From Klebsiella electrica (GTDB taxonomy: Bacteria > Pseudomonadota > Gammaproteobacteria > Enterobacterales > Enterobacteriaceae), in assembly GCF_006711645.1 (NCBI RefSeq), contig NZ_CP041247.1:5084001-5148000 (forward strand): a DNA stretch of 64,000 bases, written 5' to 3'. The notes under the pieces were generated by a model. The model worked only from the letters and a program-made list of their open reading frames with translations, was not told the DNA's origin and made no database searches. Below, piece after piece: positions 42,781 to 53,323 of this stretch. The first letter of the stretch is position 1. Every line of letters starts with the position of its first letter. The position numbers were made by a program, and so were the translations under genes.

Positions 42781-44593
42781 AAGCTGTCTCGTAATCTTTA
42801 TCGAACAGGTTGGCTATTTTACCACGAACTGTCAGGTGATCGGTGATCGGATACGCGGCAGAAACATCAACAGTGCTGTAGCTTGGCAAAATGCGCTGCG
42901 TATTGTTGTACTGAGACGTGTTGTTATCGTAGCGCTTGCCGTAATACTGCCACGATACATCCATATCGACGTTGAACATCGTCCAGTCCAGCTGGTACTT
43001 CGCCTGGCGTTTAGAACGTCTGGCCAGGACTTCACCATTGTCGTCATTACGCGGATCGACATACTGCAGCGTGACGCGGTGGCTGAAAATGCCGGTGTCG
43101 ATATTACCGGTCCACTCAACACCTTTAATGGTTGCGGCATTGATATTGTCATACTCACCTTTAAAGGTGACAGGATCCGAGTAATAGGTAATCAGATTAC
43201 TGATCTTGTAGTGATACGCAGACAGGCGCCAGTCCAGCGGACCGGTGAGACCATCAAGCCCGGCTTCCCATTGTTGGGACTCTTCAGGTTTGAGGTTCGG
43301 GTTTGAACCGATACCAAAGCGGGTCGAACCAAACTGCTGTCCCAGCGAAGGGGCGAGGAAGCCCGTGCCATAACCGAGGGTCACGCGATAGTTTTCCACA
43401 AACTCCCAACCAGCGGTAGTCTGCCAGGTCCCGTGCCAGCCAAACTGCTCGTCATGGTCTTCACGGCCGGACGCTTCAAGCGTAACATCGCCAAACTGCT
43501 GCTGACCGGTCAGATACAGACCGGTGTTATCACGCTTGTAGGTATCCGATATGGCCGTATCCGACGAGGTCAGCCGCTGCTGTTGCCAGTCGACGCCGGC
43601 GCTCACCGAACCGTGGCCAACAATAACGTTATTGCCCCACTGCAGATTACGCTGGGTCATCCGATCGAGCGTCGTACCGTCATTGTAACGGCCATAGATG
43701 CTGCTGTAGTTGTAGTCTTTGACCTTCTGATAGCTGGCAATTAGTTGTGAAGAGTAGATCCCGGAGTTGAATGTCAGGCCCGTGTCCCAGCTCTGGTTAT
43801 AGAGCTGCTCTTCATCTGCGCTGTAGGCTGGACTGTATGGCGGACTCCCCAGATCGTAATCGCTATTATTGGTATAGCTGCGTCCGCGGAAGAAACCGTT
43901 CAGGTTATCGTTAAATTTATGCTCAAGACCGCCCCAGAACGCTTTACTGCGGAAACCATCGCGATCCTGATCGTGAGACCATGTCGAATCAGGCTGAACG
44001 TTAAAGCCCTTATTGCCCTCATAGGAACCGGCGACCGTCGCCACCGTATCGCCGAAACGATGGCGTAGCGTACCGTCGTATTGTTGATAGCCTTCAGAAC
44101 CAACGCCTGCAGTAACCTTCGATTCTTCTTTATCCGCATGGGTGATAACGTTAATTACGCCGCCCATCGCACCGGAACCGTAAATGGCCGAACGCGGACC
44201 GCGAATGTATTCCACACGCTGCACCAGCGAAAGCGGTATTTGGTTGAGGTCGGGGTTGTTAGTAATACCAGGGCGCGGCATGGGTACGCCATCAATCAGC
44301 ACCAGAACCTGTTTGGCTTCAGTACCGCGGATAAATAAAGAAGAGTTCTGTCCCATCCCCCCATTCTGGGCAATATCCACCCCCGGCAGCCGACGCATAA
44401 CGTCATTTAAATCCTTCGCCTGCCAGCGATCGATATCTTCCCGGGTTACCACATCGGTCGGTGCAAGAACCGTATTCACCGGCTGTTGAAAACGATTTGC
44501 TGTCACCACTAACGTGTCTGAATTGCTGTCTTGCGCCCAGCCAGAAAATGCCGTGACGGAGAGAGCCGTCATCAGCGAAGCTTTTTTAATCAT
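42725..44593 (-). CDS. btuB: BtuB, TonB-dependent vitamin B12 receptor
   Basis: The protein has 622 residues (E. coli 614). A signal peptide (MIKKASLMTALSVTAFSGWA) is followed by QDSNSDTLVVTANRF, which carries the TonB box DTLVVTA. Next come the plug domain (to about residue 135) and a 22-strand barrel ending in an aromatic C-terminal residue (GSYTF), the outer-membrane insertion signal. It imports cobalamins across the outer membrane. The mRNA leader holds a cobalamin riboswitch. Confidence 0.97.
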   Translation of the reverse strand: MIKKASLMTALSVTAFSGWAQDSNSDTLVVTANRFQQPVNTVLAPTDVVTREDIDRWQAKDLNDVMRRLPGVDIAQNGGMGQNSSLFIRGTEAKQVLVLIDGVPMPRPGITNNPDLNQIPLSLVQRVEYIRGPRSAIYGSGAMGGVINVITHADKEESKVTAGVGSEGYQQYDGTLRHRFGDTVATVAGSYEGNKGFNVQPDSTWSHDQDRDGFRSKAFWGGLEHKFNDNLNGFFRGRSYTNNSDYDLGSPPYSPAYSADEEQLYNQSWDTGLTFNSGIYSSQLIASYQKVKDYNYSSIYGRYNDGTTLDRMTQRNLQWGNNVIVGHGSVSAGVDWQQQRLTSSDTAISDTYKRDNTGLYLTGQQQFGDVTLEASGREDHDEQFGWHGTWQTTAGWEFVENYRVTLGYGTGFLAPSLGQQFGSTRFGIGSNPNLKPEESQQWEAGLDGLTGPLDWRLSAYHYKISNLITYYSDPVTFKGEYDNINAATIKGVEWTGNIDTGIFSHRVTLQYVDPRNDDNGEVLARRSKRQAKYQLDWTMFNVDMDVSWQYYGKRYDNNTSQYNNTQRILPSYSTVDVSAAYPITDHLTVRGKIANLFDKDYETAYGYQTAGREYYLSGSYTF

Positions 44594-44624
44594 TGTAAAA
44601 GCATCCGTAACATATAAAGGATGC

Positions 44625-44826
44625 CGCTGGTTTCATCAGTAGCACGCGATGATAGAAACCAAATGCGACGTATTCCGGCAGGTCTTCGGGCTTGGGGCGT
44701 GTTATGGATGAGGACTTCCCACCTGATATCGGCAGTGTCTGCACAATGCGTTCATCCCACCTTCCTTACCGCTGCGCGTCAGCCCCAGATTTACACTGGG
44801 TTCCCTTTTAACTCACAGGACCGGTT
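44625..44826 (-). ncRNA. Cobalamin riboswitch in the btuB leader
   Basis: The minus strand carries the B12 box CCAAGCCCGAAGACCTGCCGG (about 44675-44695). Upstream is the four-way-junction core with GGGAACCCAGTG and TGACGCGCAGCGGTAAGGA, as in the E. coli btuB leader. The 3' part pairs near the btuB start, so adenosylcobalamin should block translation. The 5' end is estimated from the E. coli leader length (about 240 nt). Confidence 0.92.
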
Positions 44827-44955
44827 ACACAATGCTATAATTAGAAACATATAGATGTCCAGACTTCTATAATTATATTTGATCTCTTCTCCGGGCTGGA
44901 CATCCCCTGCGCTTTCCCTACAATCCCCGCGTACTTATTTTATTCAGGATGCATC

Positions 44956-46056
44956 ATGACCCCAGAACACCTTCCGACCGAACAATATGAAGCGCAGCTG
45001 GCAGAAAAAGTCGTCCGTCTGCAAAAAATGATGGTGCCTTTTGCCGCGCCGGTTCCGGAGGTGTTTCGTTCGCCGGTGAGTCATTATCGTATGCGTGCTG
45101 AATTCCGCTTGTGGCATGACGGTGACGACCTGTACCACATCATGTTCGACCAGCAGACCAAATCCCGGATTCGCGTCGATAGCTTCCCGGCGGCAAGCGA
45201 ACTCATCAATCAACTGATGATCGAGATTCTTGACGGCGTGCGCGATAACCCGGTTCTGCGTCACAAACTGTTCCAGGTCGATTATCTGACGACCATGAGC
45301 AATCAGGCCGTGGTATCGCTGCTGTACCACAAAAAACTCGACGACGAGTGGCGTCAGCAGGCCGGGCTCCTGCGCGATGCGCTGCGCGCGAAAAATCTCA
45401 ACGTGCATCTGATTGGCCGGGCCACCAAAACCAAAATCGAGCTCGATCAAGATTACATCGATGAGCGTCTGCCGGTTGCCGGCCGCGAAATGATCTATCG
45501 CCAGGTAGAAAACAGCTTCACTCAGCCGAACGCCGCCATGAATATTCAGATGCTGGAGTGGGCGCTGGATGCCACCAAAGAGGCGACGGGGGATTTACTG
45601 GAACTGTACTGCGGCAATGGTAACTTCTCGCTGGCCCTGGCGCGCAACTTCGATCGCGTCCTGGCCACGGAAATCGCTAAACCGTCGGTCGCGGCAGCGC
45701 AGTACAACATTGCGGCTAACCATATTGAAAACGTGCAGATTATCCGTATGGCGGCGGAAGAGTTTACGCAGGCCATGAACGGCGTACGGGAGTTTAACCG
45801 TCTGCAGGGTATTGACCTGAAAAGCTATCAGTGCGAGACGATTTTTGTCGATCCGCCGCGCAGCGGGCTGGATAGCGAAACCGAGAAGATGGTGCAGGCG
45901 TACCCGCGTATTCTGTACATTTCCTGTAATCCGGAGACCCTGTGCCAGAATCTGGAAACCTTAAGCCAGACCCATGACGTCACGCGTCTGGCGCTGTTCG
46001 ATCAGTTCCCGTACACCCATCATATGGAATGCGGCGTCCTGCTCACGAAAAAGTAA
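44956..46056 (+). CDS. trmA: TrmA, tRNA (uracil-54-C5)-methyltransferase
   Basis: The protein has 366 residues, full length. It makes ribothymidine at position 54 of tRNAs with SAM. The SAM-binding loop is [15 protein letters not shown] near residue 214, the [10 protein letters not shown] motif is near 299, and the catalytic cysteine is in [13 protein letters not shown] near 324. It is divergent from btuB, as in E. coli. Confidence 0.98.
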   Translation: MTPEHLPTEQYEAQLAEKVVRLQKMMVPFAAPVPEVFRSPVSHYRMRAEFRLWHDGDDLYHIMFDQQTKSRIRVDSFPAASELINQLMIEILDGVRDNPVLRHKLFQVDYLTTMSNQAVVSLLYHKKLDDEWRQQAGLLRDALRAKNLNVHLIGRATKTKIELDQDYIDERLPVAGREMIYRQVENSFTQPNAAMNIQMLEWALDATKEATGDLLELYCGNGNFSLALARNFDRVLATEIAKPSVAAAQYNIAANHIENVQIIRMAAEEFTQAMNGVREFNRLQGIDLKSYQCETIFVDPPRSGLDSETEKMVQAYPRILYISCNPETLCQNLETLSQTHDVTRLALFDQFPYTHHMECGVLLTKK

Positions 46057-46063
46057 ACGCAAA

Positions 46064-46088
46064 ACCCGGCAACGCAATGTTGCCGGGT
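46064..46088 (+). terminator. Hairpin between trmA and yijD
   Basis: ACCCGGCAAC-GCAAT-GTTGCCGGGT lies 7 bp after the trmA stop and just before the yijD stop. Short A-tracts precede it, which read as TTTT on the minus strand, so it may serve both genes. Confidence 0.75.
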
Positions 46089-46096
46089 CACAAGGC

Positions 46097-46456
46097 TTAC
46101 TCTGCCGCCGCATCCTTCCGGTTACGAATCCGGTAGCCGATCCAGAACACGGTAATCACCGACAGCACGGCCGGGAAGAAATTAGAGCCGATGTCCGGAT
46201 ATTCCGCGCGTACCACGGTGCTATACAGCAGAACGCCGAGAATAAAGCAGGCAGCCGCCAGGCCAGGCAGCCCCACGGGCATACTGCGATTCTGATAGCG
46301 CTGATGCAGACAGTAAATGGTCAGCAGCAGAGACAGAACCGGGAAGATGGAAAAGGGAACAATCGAGCTGAACAGCGCGGCGAAGGTTCCATTAATGGAT
46401 AAACCAGCGATCAGCGCCAGCAGCAGCGTACCTTTATCTTGAACTGAGTGTTTCAT
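46097..46456 (-). CDS. yijD: YijD, small inner-membrane protein
   Basis: The protein has 119 residues, full length, with about four hydrophobic segments ([19 protein letters not shown] near the start). It is a DUF1422-type protein of unknown function. It starts 15 bp after fabR and is cotranscribed with it, suggesting a link to membrane lipid control that has not been shown. Confidence 0.93.
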   Translation of the reverse strand: MKHSVQDKGTLLLALIAGLSINGTFAALFSSIVPFSIFPVLSLLLTIYCLHQRYQNRSMPVGLPGLAAACFILGVLLYSTVVRAEYPDIGSNFFPAVLSVITVFWIGYRIRNRKDAAAE

Positions 46457-46471
46457 TGCTCGTCCTTCACG

Positions 46472-47107
46472 TTATTCGGAATGATGTGACATTTTTTCTT
46501 GTTCGCGGCGATACCAGTAATACGCGCCTTTCGCGATCATTCTGAGCTGCAGTACCAGTCGCTCTTCCAGCTGCCGGCGTTGTTCAGGACTGATGTCCAG
46601 TGCCTCAGCGCCCGCGCTGAAAACGATAGTGACCATAGCTTCAGCCTGCGCTTCGGTAAAGGCGCGCGGCATATGGTTTTCGATTTCTAAATAATCGGCA
46701 AGTTCCGCGATAAAATGTTGAATTTCACGCGCCACGGCGGCACGAAACGCCGCGGATGTGCCGGAACGTTCCCGCAACAACAGGCGAAAAGCGTTTGGGT
46801 TATTACCTATAAATTCCATGAATGTGGAGACAGAGGTGCGAATCACGCTGCCGCCTTTAGCGATACGCTGCCGCGCCTGGCGCATCAGCTGACGTAGCAT
46901 GAGCCCGCTCTCGTCGACCATCGTCAGACCGAGTTCGTCAACATCGCGAAAGTGGCGATAAAAGGACGTTGGTGCAATCCCCGCCTCGCGCGCAACTTCG
47001 CGCAAACTCAAGCTGGCGAAACTCCGCTCAGCGCTCAGCTGGCTGAATGCGGCTTCGACCAACGAACGTCGGGTTTTCTCTTTTTGTAGCGCTCTTACGC
47101 CCATCAC
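46472..47107 (-). CDS. fabR: FabR, TetR-type repressor of unsaturated fatty-acid synthesis
   Basis: The protein has 211 residues (210 from the second Met). The N-terminal helix-turn-helix is [20 protein letters not shown] near residue 34. It represses fabB and fabA according to acyl-ACP saturation. The C-terminus ([12 protein letters not shown]) is a few residues shorter than in E. coli. It is divergent from sthA across 196 bp. Confidence 0.96.
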   Translation of the reverse strand: MMGVRALQKEKTRRSLVEAAFSQLSAERSFASLSLREVAREAGIAPTSFYRHFRDVDELGLTMVDESGLMLRQLMRQARQRIAKGGSVIRTSVSTFMEFIGNNPNAFRLLLRERSGTSAAFRAAVAREIQHFIAELADYLEIENHMPRAFTEAQAEAMVTIVFSAGAEALDISPEQRRQLEERLVLQLRMIAKGAYYWYRREQEKMSHHSE

Positions 47108-47303
47108 GATGTCTGAATCCTTCCAATAGACCTGCTGGCACTATACCAGAGATTAAAACTAATCGGTCTAGCCAGCTTTGTGAATGATTGTTTACGAGCC
47201 GAATCTGCTTTTATGCCGCAAAAAAGCACAACGATAATTGGGTTAAAGTCCGGCGAATGTTATCATCGTGTTTATTTTATGTATAAAACAGGTGAGTAAT
47301 GCC

Positions 47304-48704
47304 ATGTCACACTCTTGGGATTATGATGCAATAGTGATTGGTTCCGGCCCTGGCGGTGAAGGTGCTGCGATGGGACTGGTTAAGCAGGGCGCGCGCGTCG
47401 CCGTTATTGAACGCTATCATAACGTCGGCGGCGGCTGTACCCACTGGGGTACCATCCCGTCGAAAGCCCTCCGCCATGCCGTCAGTCGTATTATCGAGTT
47501 TAACCAAAACCCCCTCTACAGCGACCATTCCCGTCTTCTTCGTTCTTCCTTCGCCGACATTCTTAACCATGCCGACAGCGTCATTAACCAGCAAACCCAT
47601 ATGCGTCAGGGTTTCTATGAGCGCAACCACTGCGAAATATTGCAGGGCAACGCGCATTTTGTTGATGAACACACTCTCGCTCTGGAATGTCACGACGGTA
47701 CCGTCGAAACGGTCACCGCGGAGAAATTCGTCATCGCCTGCGGCTCCCGTCCATATCATCCGGCTGATGTCGATTTTTCCCACCCGCGCCTTTACGACAG
47801 CGATTCTATCCTCAGCCTGCAGCACGAGCCCCGCCATGTCATTATCTACGGCGCCGGGGTGATTGGCTGCGAATACGCGTCCATCTTCCGCGGTATGGAA
47901 GTCAAAGTGGACCTGATTAACACTCGCGATCGTCTGCTGGCATTCCTCGATCAGGAGATGTCCGACTCCCTCTCCTATCACTTCTGGAACAGCGGCGTGG
48001 TTATTCGCCACAACGAAGAGTACGAGAAGATTGAAGGCCATGATGACGGCGTGATCATGCATTTGAAATCGGGTAAAAAACTGAAAGCAGATTGCCTGCT
48101 GTACGCCAACGGGCGTACCGGTAACACCGATTCTCTGGCGCTGGAAAATATTGGCCTGAAAACCGATAGCCGCGGCCAGCTCAAGGTCAACAGCATGTAT
48201 CAGACCGCGCTACCGCATATCTATGCCGTAGGCGACGTCATCGGTTATCCAAGTCTGGCATCAGCCGCTTACGATCAGGGTCGCATCGCCGCGCAGGCGC
48301 TGATTAAAGGTGAGGCGTCCGCCCATCTGATTGAGGATATCCCGACCGGTATCTACACCATCCCGGAAATCAGCTCCGTCGGTAAAACGGAGCAGCAGCT
48401 GACCGCCATGAAAGTACCGTACGAAGTGGGTCGCGCGCAGTTTAAGCATCTGGCGCGTGCGCAAATCGTCGGCATGAGCGTGGGCACACTGAAGATCCTG
48501 TTCCATCGGGAAACGAAAGAGATCCTTGGGATTCATTGCTTTGGCGAGCGCGCGGCCGAGATTATTCATATCGGCCAGGCGATTATGGAGCAAAAAGGTG
48601 GTGGCAACACCATTGAGTACTTCGTCAACACCACCTTTAACTACCCAACCATGGCGGAAGCCTATCGGGTCGCCGCGTTAAATGGCTTAAACCGCCTGTT
48701 TTAA
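47304..48704 (+). CDS. sthA: SthA (UdhA), soluble pyridine nucleotide transhydrogenase
   Basis: The protein has 466 residues from [13 protein letters not shown]; an in-frame ATG at 47268 would add 12 unconserved residues, and AGGTGAG precedes the chosen start. A FAD flavoprotein reoxidises NADPH with NAD+. The FAD loop is [14 protein letters not shown], the active-site region [15 protein letters not shown] has only one of the two cysteines of related reductases (normal for this family), and the NAD loop is [13 protein letters not shown]. Its 3' end overlaps oxyR by 18 bp tail to tail. Confidence 0.97.
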   Translation: MSHSWDYDAIVIGSGPGGEGAAMGLVKQGARVAVIERYHNVGGGCTHWGTIPSKALRHAVSRIIEFNQNPLYSDHSRLLRSSFADILNHADSVINQQTHMRQGFYERNHCEILQGNAHFVDEHTLALECHDGTVETVTAEKFVIACGSRPYHPADVDFSHPRLYDSDSILSLQHEPRHVIIYGAGVIGCEYASIFRGMEVKVDLINTRDRLLAFLDQEMSDSLSYHFWNSGVVIRHNEEYEKIEGHDDGVIMHLKSGKKLKADCLLYANGRTGNTDSLALENIGLKTDSRGQLKVNSMYQTALPHIYAVGDVIGYPSLASAAYDQGRIAAQALIKGEASAHLIEDIPTGIYTIPEISSVGKTEQQLTAMKVPYEVGRAQFKHLARAQIVGMSVGTLKILFHRETKEILGIHCFGERAAEIIHIGQAIMEQKGGGNTIEYFVNTTFNYPTMAEAYRVAALNGLNRLF

Positions 48705-49604
48705 CGCTTTGTCGAAATGGCCATCCATAGTGCTGCGGATGGCCTCCGCCAGATGCTCGTAGCGGCTGCGCAGCGGTGAACCGGGGCGATACACCAACCC
48801 GATGGTGCGTCTCGGCTCCGGCTTAATGCACGGGATATAGACCACGCCATCGCGTTTTCTCTCCTGCGGCACCGCTAACGCAGGCAGCAGCGTAATACCG
48901 CTGCCTGCGGCCACCATGTTGCGCAGCGTTTCGAGGCTGGTCGCGCGGAAATGCGTATCTTCATCCGCACCGGCCTCAAAACAGAACCCCATCGCCTGAT
49001 CGCGCAGGCAGTGGCCATCTTCCAGCATCAGCAGCTTTTCCCCGGCCAAATCAGACATCGGCACACGATCGCGATTTGCCCACGGGTGATCCTCGTAGAT
49101 TGCCAGCATCATCGGCTCGTCAAACAGCGGTACCTCGATAAAGGCCTCGCTCTCTTTCACCAGCGCGAGGATCGCGCAGTCAAGCTTGCCGCTGTCCAGT
49201 TGGGCCAGCAGCTGATGCGTTTGCGCTTCATGCAGGTACATTTCCAGCTTTGGAAATGTCTGGTGCAGCATCGGTATGATTTGTGGTAACAGGTAAGGGC
49301 CAATAGTCGGAATCAGGCCTATATGCAGCGGCCCGGACATGGTCTCACCCTGTTGACTTGCCATTTCCTTGAGCACTTTGACTTCGCGTAACACGGTACG
49401 CGCCTGATCCACCAGCAACAGTCCGGCCTGGGTAAACAGCACCTTACGGCTGGTGCGCTCCAGCAACATGACCCCAAGTTCATCCTCCAGCTTGCGGATT
49501 TGTCCGCTAAGCGTGGGTTGGCTGACGTGGCAGGAGTCCGCCGCGCGCCGGAAGTGGCGGTGCTCGGCTAGCGCAACCAGGTATTCAAGATCGCGAATAT
49601 TCAT
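48687..49604 (-). CDS. oxyR: OxyR, peroxide-sensing LysR-type regulator
   Basis: The protein has 305 residues, full length. The helix-turn-helix is [20 protein letters not shown] near residue 24. The redox pair Cys199 and Cys208 is in [16 protein letters not shown]. Oxidised OxyR activates the peroxide regulon, including the divergent sRNA OxyS just upstream. katG, a usual target near metF in E. coli, is absent from this window. Confidence 0.98.
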   Translation of the reverse strand: MNIRDLEYLVALAEHRHFRRAADSCHVSQPTLSGQIRKLEDELGVMLLERTSRKVLFTQAGLLLVDQARTVLREVKVLKEMASQQGETMSGPLHIGLIPTIGPYLLPQIIPMLHQTFPKLEMYLHEAQTHQLLAQLDSGKLDCAILALVKESEAFIEVPLFDEPMMLAIYEDHPWANRDRVPMSDLAGEKLLMLEDGHCLRDQAMGFCFEAGADEDTHFRATSLETLRNMVAAGSGITLLPALAVPQERKRDGVVYIPCIKPEPRRTIGLVYRPGSPLRSRYEHLAEAIRSTMDGHFDKALKQAV

Positions 49605-49698
49605 TATTCATCCTCCGTCGCCATGATAGTTCATGGCGATAGATAGCATAGCAACGAACGATTATCCCTATCAAGTTTTCTGTTCAATAATAAACCCA

Positions 49699-49804
49699 GA
49701 AACGAGGCGAAAGTCAGAAAATCACGACATTGCCTCAGCGCATTCCCTGACCAGACAACTAAAGCCAACGTGAACTTTTGCGGACCTTGTGTCCGCTTTT
49801 TTTT
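49699..49804 (+). ncRNA. oxyS: OxyS small RNA
   Basis: It lies divergently upstream of oxyR on the plus strand. It starts near GAAACGAGGC and keeps the single-stranded A-rich linker AACTAAAGCCAACGTGAAC (about 49758-49776). It ends GCGGAC-CTTGT-GTCCGC plus nine T. It is an Hfq-dependent, peroxide-induced RNA. The 5' stem-loop and the terminator loop differ from the E. coli RNA as I remember it. Confidence 0.85.
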
Positions 49805-49807
49805 TAC

Positions 49808-49834
49808 ATAAAAAAGCCCGGGCAGAGCCCGAGC
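49808..49834 (-). terminator. Terminator of argH
   Basis: On the minus strand GCTCGGGC-TCT-GCCCGGGC is followed by six T. It sits between argH and the oppositely oriented end of oxyS, so the two transcripts stop face to face. Confidence 0.85.
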
Positions 49835-49881
49835 CTGTTTTATCACTGATCCCGTGAGTCTTACCCGCGAAAAGTGAAGGT

Positions 49882-51255
49882 TTACGCCAGACGCTGTTTG
49901 GCGTCAGCAATCGCCTGGGCAACCTGCTTCGGCGAGACGCCGCCTTTTGCCAGGCGCTTATCGAGGCAAGACTGCAGCGACAGAATCGGATAGACATCGT
50001 CGGCAATCACACCGCTAAACTTCTGCAGATCGGCCAGCGCCAGATCTTCCAGCGGTTTACCCTGGGCAATCGCCTCAACAACCGCTTCCCCGACGATATG
50101 GTGCGCTTCACGGAACGGGACGCCTTTCGCAACCAGATAATCCGCCAGTTCAGTTGCATTCGCGTAACCCTGCTGCGCCGCCTCTTCACAACGCGGACGC
50201 TTAACCTGAATGCCATCCAGCACCAGCGTCGCCATATGCAGACAATCAAGCCAGGTATCGAGCGCGTCGAACAGCCCTTCTTTGTCTTCCTGCATATCTT
50301 TATTGTAGGCCAGCGGCAGGCCTTTCAGAGTCATCATCATCCCGGTCAGGGCCCCCTGAACGCGGCCGCATTTTCCGCGGATAAGTTCGAGCGCATCCGG
50401 GTTCTTTTTCTGCGGCATCAGCGAGGAACCGGAGGTGACGCGATCGGACAATTCAATAAAACCGGCTTCACCGGTATTAAAGAAAATCAGGTCTTCGGCG
50501 AAACGCGACAGGTGAACCATGCCAATCGAGGCATCGGAGAGCAGCTCCAGTACGTGGTCGCGATCAGAAACGCTGTCCAGGCTGTTGCGGGTCGCCGAGG
50601 CAAAACCCAGCCAGTCGGCCAGCTGCTCACGATCGATATCATAAGCAGTACCCGCCAGCGCACCGCAGCCCAGAGGGCTGACGTCCAGGCGCTTGAGGGT
50701 ATCCTGCAGACGGCTTTCATCGCGCGCCAGCATCTCAACGTAGGCCAGACACCAGTGGGCGAACGTCACCGGCTGCGCGCGCTGCAGATGGGTATAACCC
50801 GGCATCACGGCATCCTGGTTGTTCTGCGCCGTATCCACCAGCGCGCTTTGCAGCTGGCGATTTGCTAAGAGCAGCTCCGCGACGGTATCTTTACACCACA
50901 GCTTCAGATCGGTTGCCACCTGGTCGTTACGGCTACGCCCGGTATGCAATTTCTTACCCAGCTGGCCCACTTTGTCGATCAGTTTCCCTTCCACCCAGCT
51001 GTGAATATCTTCGGCATCGCTAGCAAGAATTTGCTGCGGATTCGCCCGCACCTCTTCCAGCAGCACGCTTAATGCCTCTTCCAGCTGCTGCTGCTCGGCG
51101 GCACTCAGAACGCCCACCGTCACCAGCGCTTTAGACCAGGCGACAGAGCCAACGATATCCTGCTCCGCCAGACGATAGTCGAAGCGCAAAGAGTCGTTGA
51201 ACTGCTTGAACCGCTGATCTGCTGCCTGAGTAAAACGTCCGCCCCAAAGTGCCAT
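49882..51255 (-). CDS. argH: ArgH, argininosuccinate lyase
   Basis: The protein has 457 residues, full length. It cleaves argininosuccinate to arginine and fumarate. The fumarase/aspartase-superfamily signature is [12 protein letters not shown] near residue 277, with [13 protein letters not shown] near 106 and [13 protein letters not shown] near 154. It is the last gene of the argCBH transcript, separated from argB by a REP element. Confidence 0.98.
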   Translation of the reverse strand: MALWGGRFTQAADQRFKQFNDSLRFDYRLAEQDIVGSVAWSKALVTVGVLSAAEQQQLEEALSVLLEEVRANPQQILASDAEDIHSWVEGKLIDKVGQLGKKLHTGRSRNDQVATDLKLWCKDTVAELLLANRQLQSALVDTAQNNQDAVMPGYTHLQRAQPVTFAHWCLAYVEMLARDESRLQDTLKRLDVSPLGCGALAGTAYDIDREQLADWLGFASATRNSLDSVSDRDHVLELLSDASIGMVHLSRFAEDLIFFNTGEAGFIELSDRVTSGSSLMPQKKNPDALELIRGKCGRVQGALTGMMMTLKGLPLAYNKDMQEDKEGLFDALDTWLDCLHMATLVLDGIQVKRPRCEEAAQQGYANATELADYLVAKGVPFREAHHIVGEAVVEAIAQGKPLEDLALADLQKFSGVIADDVYPILSLQSCLDKRLAKGGVSPKQVAQAIADAKQRLA

Positions 51256-51282
51256 AACCCTTTCCTTAAATTCGTTTAGTTC

Positions 51283-51351
51283 TGCCGGGCGATGCTTCGC
51301 TAACCCGACCTACAGTCTTGTAGACCCGGCAAACAATACGCCGCCGGGCAT
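51283..51351. repeat. REP pair between argH and argB
   Basis: GCCGGGCGATGCTTCGCTAACCCGACCTAC and an inverted partner GTAGACCCGGC...GCCGCCGGGC are separated by CAGTCTT. The element lies inside the argCBH operon, where it may modulate relative mRNA stability. Confidence 0.82.
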
Positions 51352-51357
51352 GAAATA

Positions 51358-52134
51358 TTAAGCCAGAATACGCGTGCCGATCGGCGTGCCATTAAACAAT
51401 GCCGGCAGCTGTTCCGCATGGCGCCAGGAGGCGATATCCACCGGGCGGCCCAGCGCCCGCGCCGCATCCAGCGCGGCATTCACCTTGACGATCATGCCGT
51501 CAGTGATAATGCCTTGTTCGATCAGCTGCTCCGCCTTCGCCGCGGTCATTTCCGCGATACGCTGGCCTTTGCCATCGAGAATACCGCTGACATCAGAAAG
51601 CAGAATCAGATCCGCGCCGAGCGTCGCCGCCAGCGCAGTGGCCGCCTGGTCAGCATTGACGTTCATCAGCTGTCCTGCATCGGTCACGCCGATTGAACTG
51701 ACCACCGGCAGGTAGCCGCCCGCCAGCAGCGTGTTAATAAGCGCCGGCGATCCCGGCTGCGCCAGACCAACGTGGCCCAGCTCTTCATCAAGCTGAGTGA
51801 CCTTTACGCTGTCGCCATCGCCAAGGAACAGGCCGACGGACGCAAGATGGTGTTTTTTCGCCCATGCCAGCAGCGTCTTATTCGCGGTTCCCGCCAGCGC
51901 GCCGGTAATAATGTCGATTTGATCCGCTGGCGTCACCCGCAGACCGTTTTTCTTGCTCACCGGCAGGTTGAGCTGCTTCATCAGTTCATCCACCACACAG
52001 CCGCCGCCGTGCACAATAACCAGCGGGCGATGATGCGTTTCACGGTAATTGACCAGCGCGGTAAACAGACGCTCCAGCGCTTCTTCGCTGTCGAGTAAAA
52101 CGCCGCCGAGTTTGATAATTAATGGGTTCATCAT
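51358..52134 (-). CDS. argB: ArgB, N-acetylglutamate kinase
   Basis: The protein has 258 residues from [11 protein letters not shown], the E. coli length; a GTG one codon upstream is not needed. It phosphorylates N-acetylglutamate in arginine synthesis. The amino-acid kinase loops are [20 protein letters not shown] and GDGDSVKV. It starts 6 bp after the argC stop. Confidence 0.98.
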   Translation of the reverse strand: MMNPLIIKLGGVLLDSEEALERLFTALVNYRETHHRPLVIVHGGGCVVDELMKQLNLPVSKKNGLRVTPADQIDIITGALAGTANKTLLAWAKKHHLASVGLFLGDGDSVKVTQLDEELGHVGLAQPGSPALINTLLAGGYLPVVSSIGVTDAGQLMNVNADQAATALAATLGADLILLSDVSGILDGKGQRIAEMTAAKAEQLIEQGIITDGMIVKVNAALDAARALGRPVDIASWRHAEQLPALFNGTPIGTRILA

Positions 52135-52140
52135 CACACC

Positions 52141-53145
52141 TTAAATAAGAGACTGCGTTTCAGCAAAGCCGAAACGAATATTCGCGCACTGTACTGCCTG
52201 TGCCGCCGCGCCTTTCAGCAGGTTATCTTCCGCCGCCACCACGATAATATGCTGGTCCTGAACCGCAAAACCGATATCACAGAATGGCAGACCTACGACG
52301 TTTTTCAATGCGGGCACGCTTTTATCGTATAAACGGACCAATGGCTTATCGGCATACGCCTGCTGGAACACTCCGGCAACCTGCTCTTTGCTGACGCCTG
52401 GCTTCAGGCGGCAGGTAATGGTTTCCAGAATCCCACGTTTAAAGTTGCCAAGATGAGGCGTAAAAATCACCTCTGCGCCAAGATGGGTCGAGATTTCCGG
52501 GTGGTGGCGATGGTTGAACACGCCATACGGCTGCAGGCTGACTTCACAGAAGCTATTGCCGATGGCCGCCTTACGACCCGCACCGCTGACGCCGCTGGTC
52601 GCGTTGATCACCGGCCACTGGGTAAGATCCAGCAGGTCCGCATCGATCAACGGCTTCAGCGACAGCTGAGCCGCCGTCGGATAGCAGCCCGGTACGGCAA
52701 CCAGATTCGCCTCTTTCAGTTTGTCGACGCTCCACTCCGCCAGGCCATACACCGCCTGCTCGAGCAGGGCCGGATGCTGATGCGTAAAGCCGTAATATTT
52801 TTCGTAGAACGCACCGTCGTTGACGCGGAAGGCGCCGGATAAGTCGAACACCACGCAGCCTGCGGCCAGGAACTGCGGCGCCAGGTCGTGGCTCACTTCA
52901 TGGGCGGTCGCGAGGAAGACGACATCCACCCCGGCGCTAAATTCGCTGATATCTGACATCGGCTGCAGCGGTAAATCCACAATGCCTTTCAGCTGCGGAT
53001 GCAAATCGGAAATTAATTTCCCTGCATCATTGCTTTGCGCGGAGACCGTCAAAGCGGTTATGGTCATATGAGGATGGCGATTTACATAGGTCACTAGCTC
53101 TGCGCCGGCATAACCGCTGGCACCCACAATCAGCGTCTTCAACAT
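52141..53145 (-). CDS. argC: ArgC, N-acetyl-gamma-glutamyl-phosphate reductase
   Basis: The protein has 334 residues, full length. It reduces acetylglutamyl phosphate to the semialdehyde with NADPH. The Rossmann start is [13 protein letters not shown], and the catalytic cysteine is in [13 protein letters not shown] near residue 155. It is the first gene of argCBH, divergent from argE, under shared ArgR boxes. Confidence 0.98.
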   Translation of the reverse strand: MLKTLIVGASGYAGAELVTYVNRHPHMTITALTVSAQSNDAGKLISDLHPQLKGIVDLPLQPMSDISEFSAGVDVVFLATAHEVSHDLAPQFLAAGCVVFDLSGAFRVNDGAFYEKYYGFTHQHPALLEQAVYGLAEWSVDKLKEANLVAVPGCYPTAAQLSLKPLIDADLLDLTQWPVINATSGVSGAGRKAAIGNSFCEVSLQPYGVFNHRHHPEISTHLGAEVIFTPHLGNFKRGILETITCRLKPGVSKEQVAGVFQQAYADKPLVRLYDKSVPALKNVVGLPFCDIGFAVQDQHIIVVAAEDNLLKGAAAQAVQCANIRFGFAETQSLI

Positions 53146-53258
53146 CGGGGCTCTTCACCTTCTTACGTCATATTTGCCCAGGAAGCATCTCTCTTCCTCA
53201 CCCTGTTAAGCCGTAAGCACTTTCCCTACATTTTATGGGTTTTCTTACGCTCAACGAT

Positions 53259-53298
53259 AATGTATTTTTATTCACAAATACTGCATGAATATTGATAC
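53259..53298. promoter_or_regulatory. Pair of ARG boxes between argC and argE
   Basis: Two adjacent 18 bp imperfect palindromes (ATGTATTTTTATTCACAA and ACTGCATGAATATTGATA) are separated by about 3 bp. This is the arrangement of ArgR operators in the bipolar argECBH region of E. coli, whose sequence is nearly the same. Arginine-ArgR should repress both directions. Confidence 0.9.
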
Positions 53299-53323
53299 TA
53301 TCACGACCCGAGGTGTGTCAACA

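Noticed and set aside
47304-48704. Missing second active-site cysteine in SthA
   Set aside because: Soluble transhydrogenases normally lack the disulfide pair found in related reductases, so this is not a defect.
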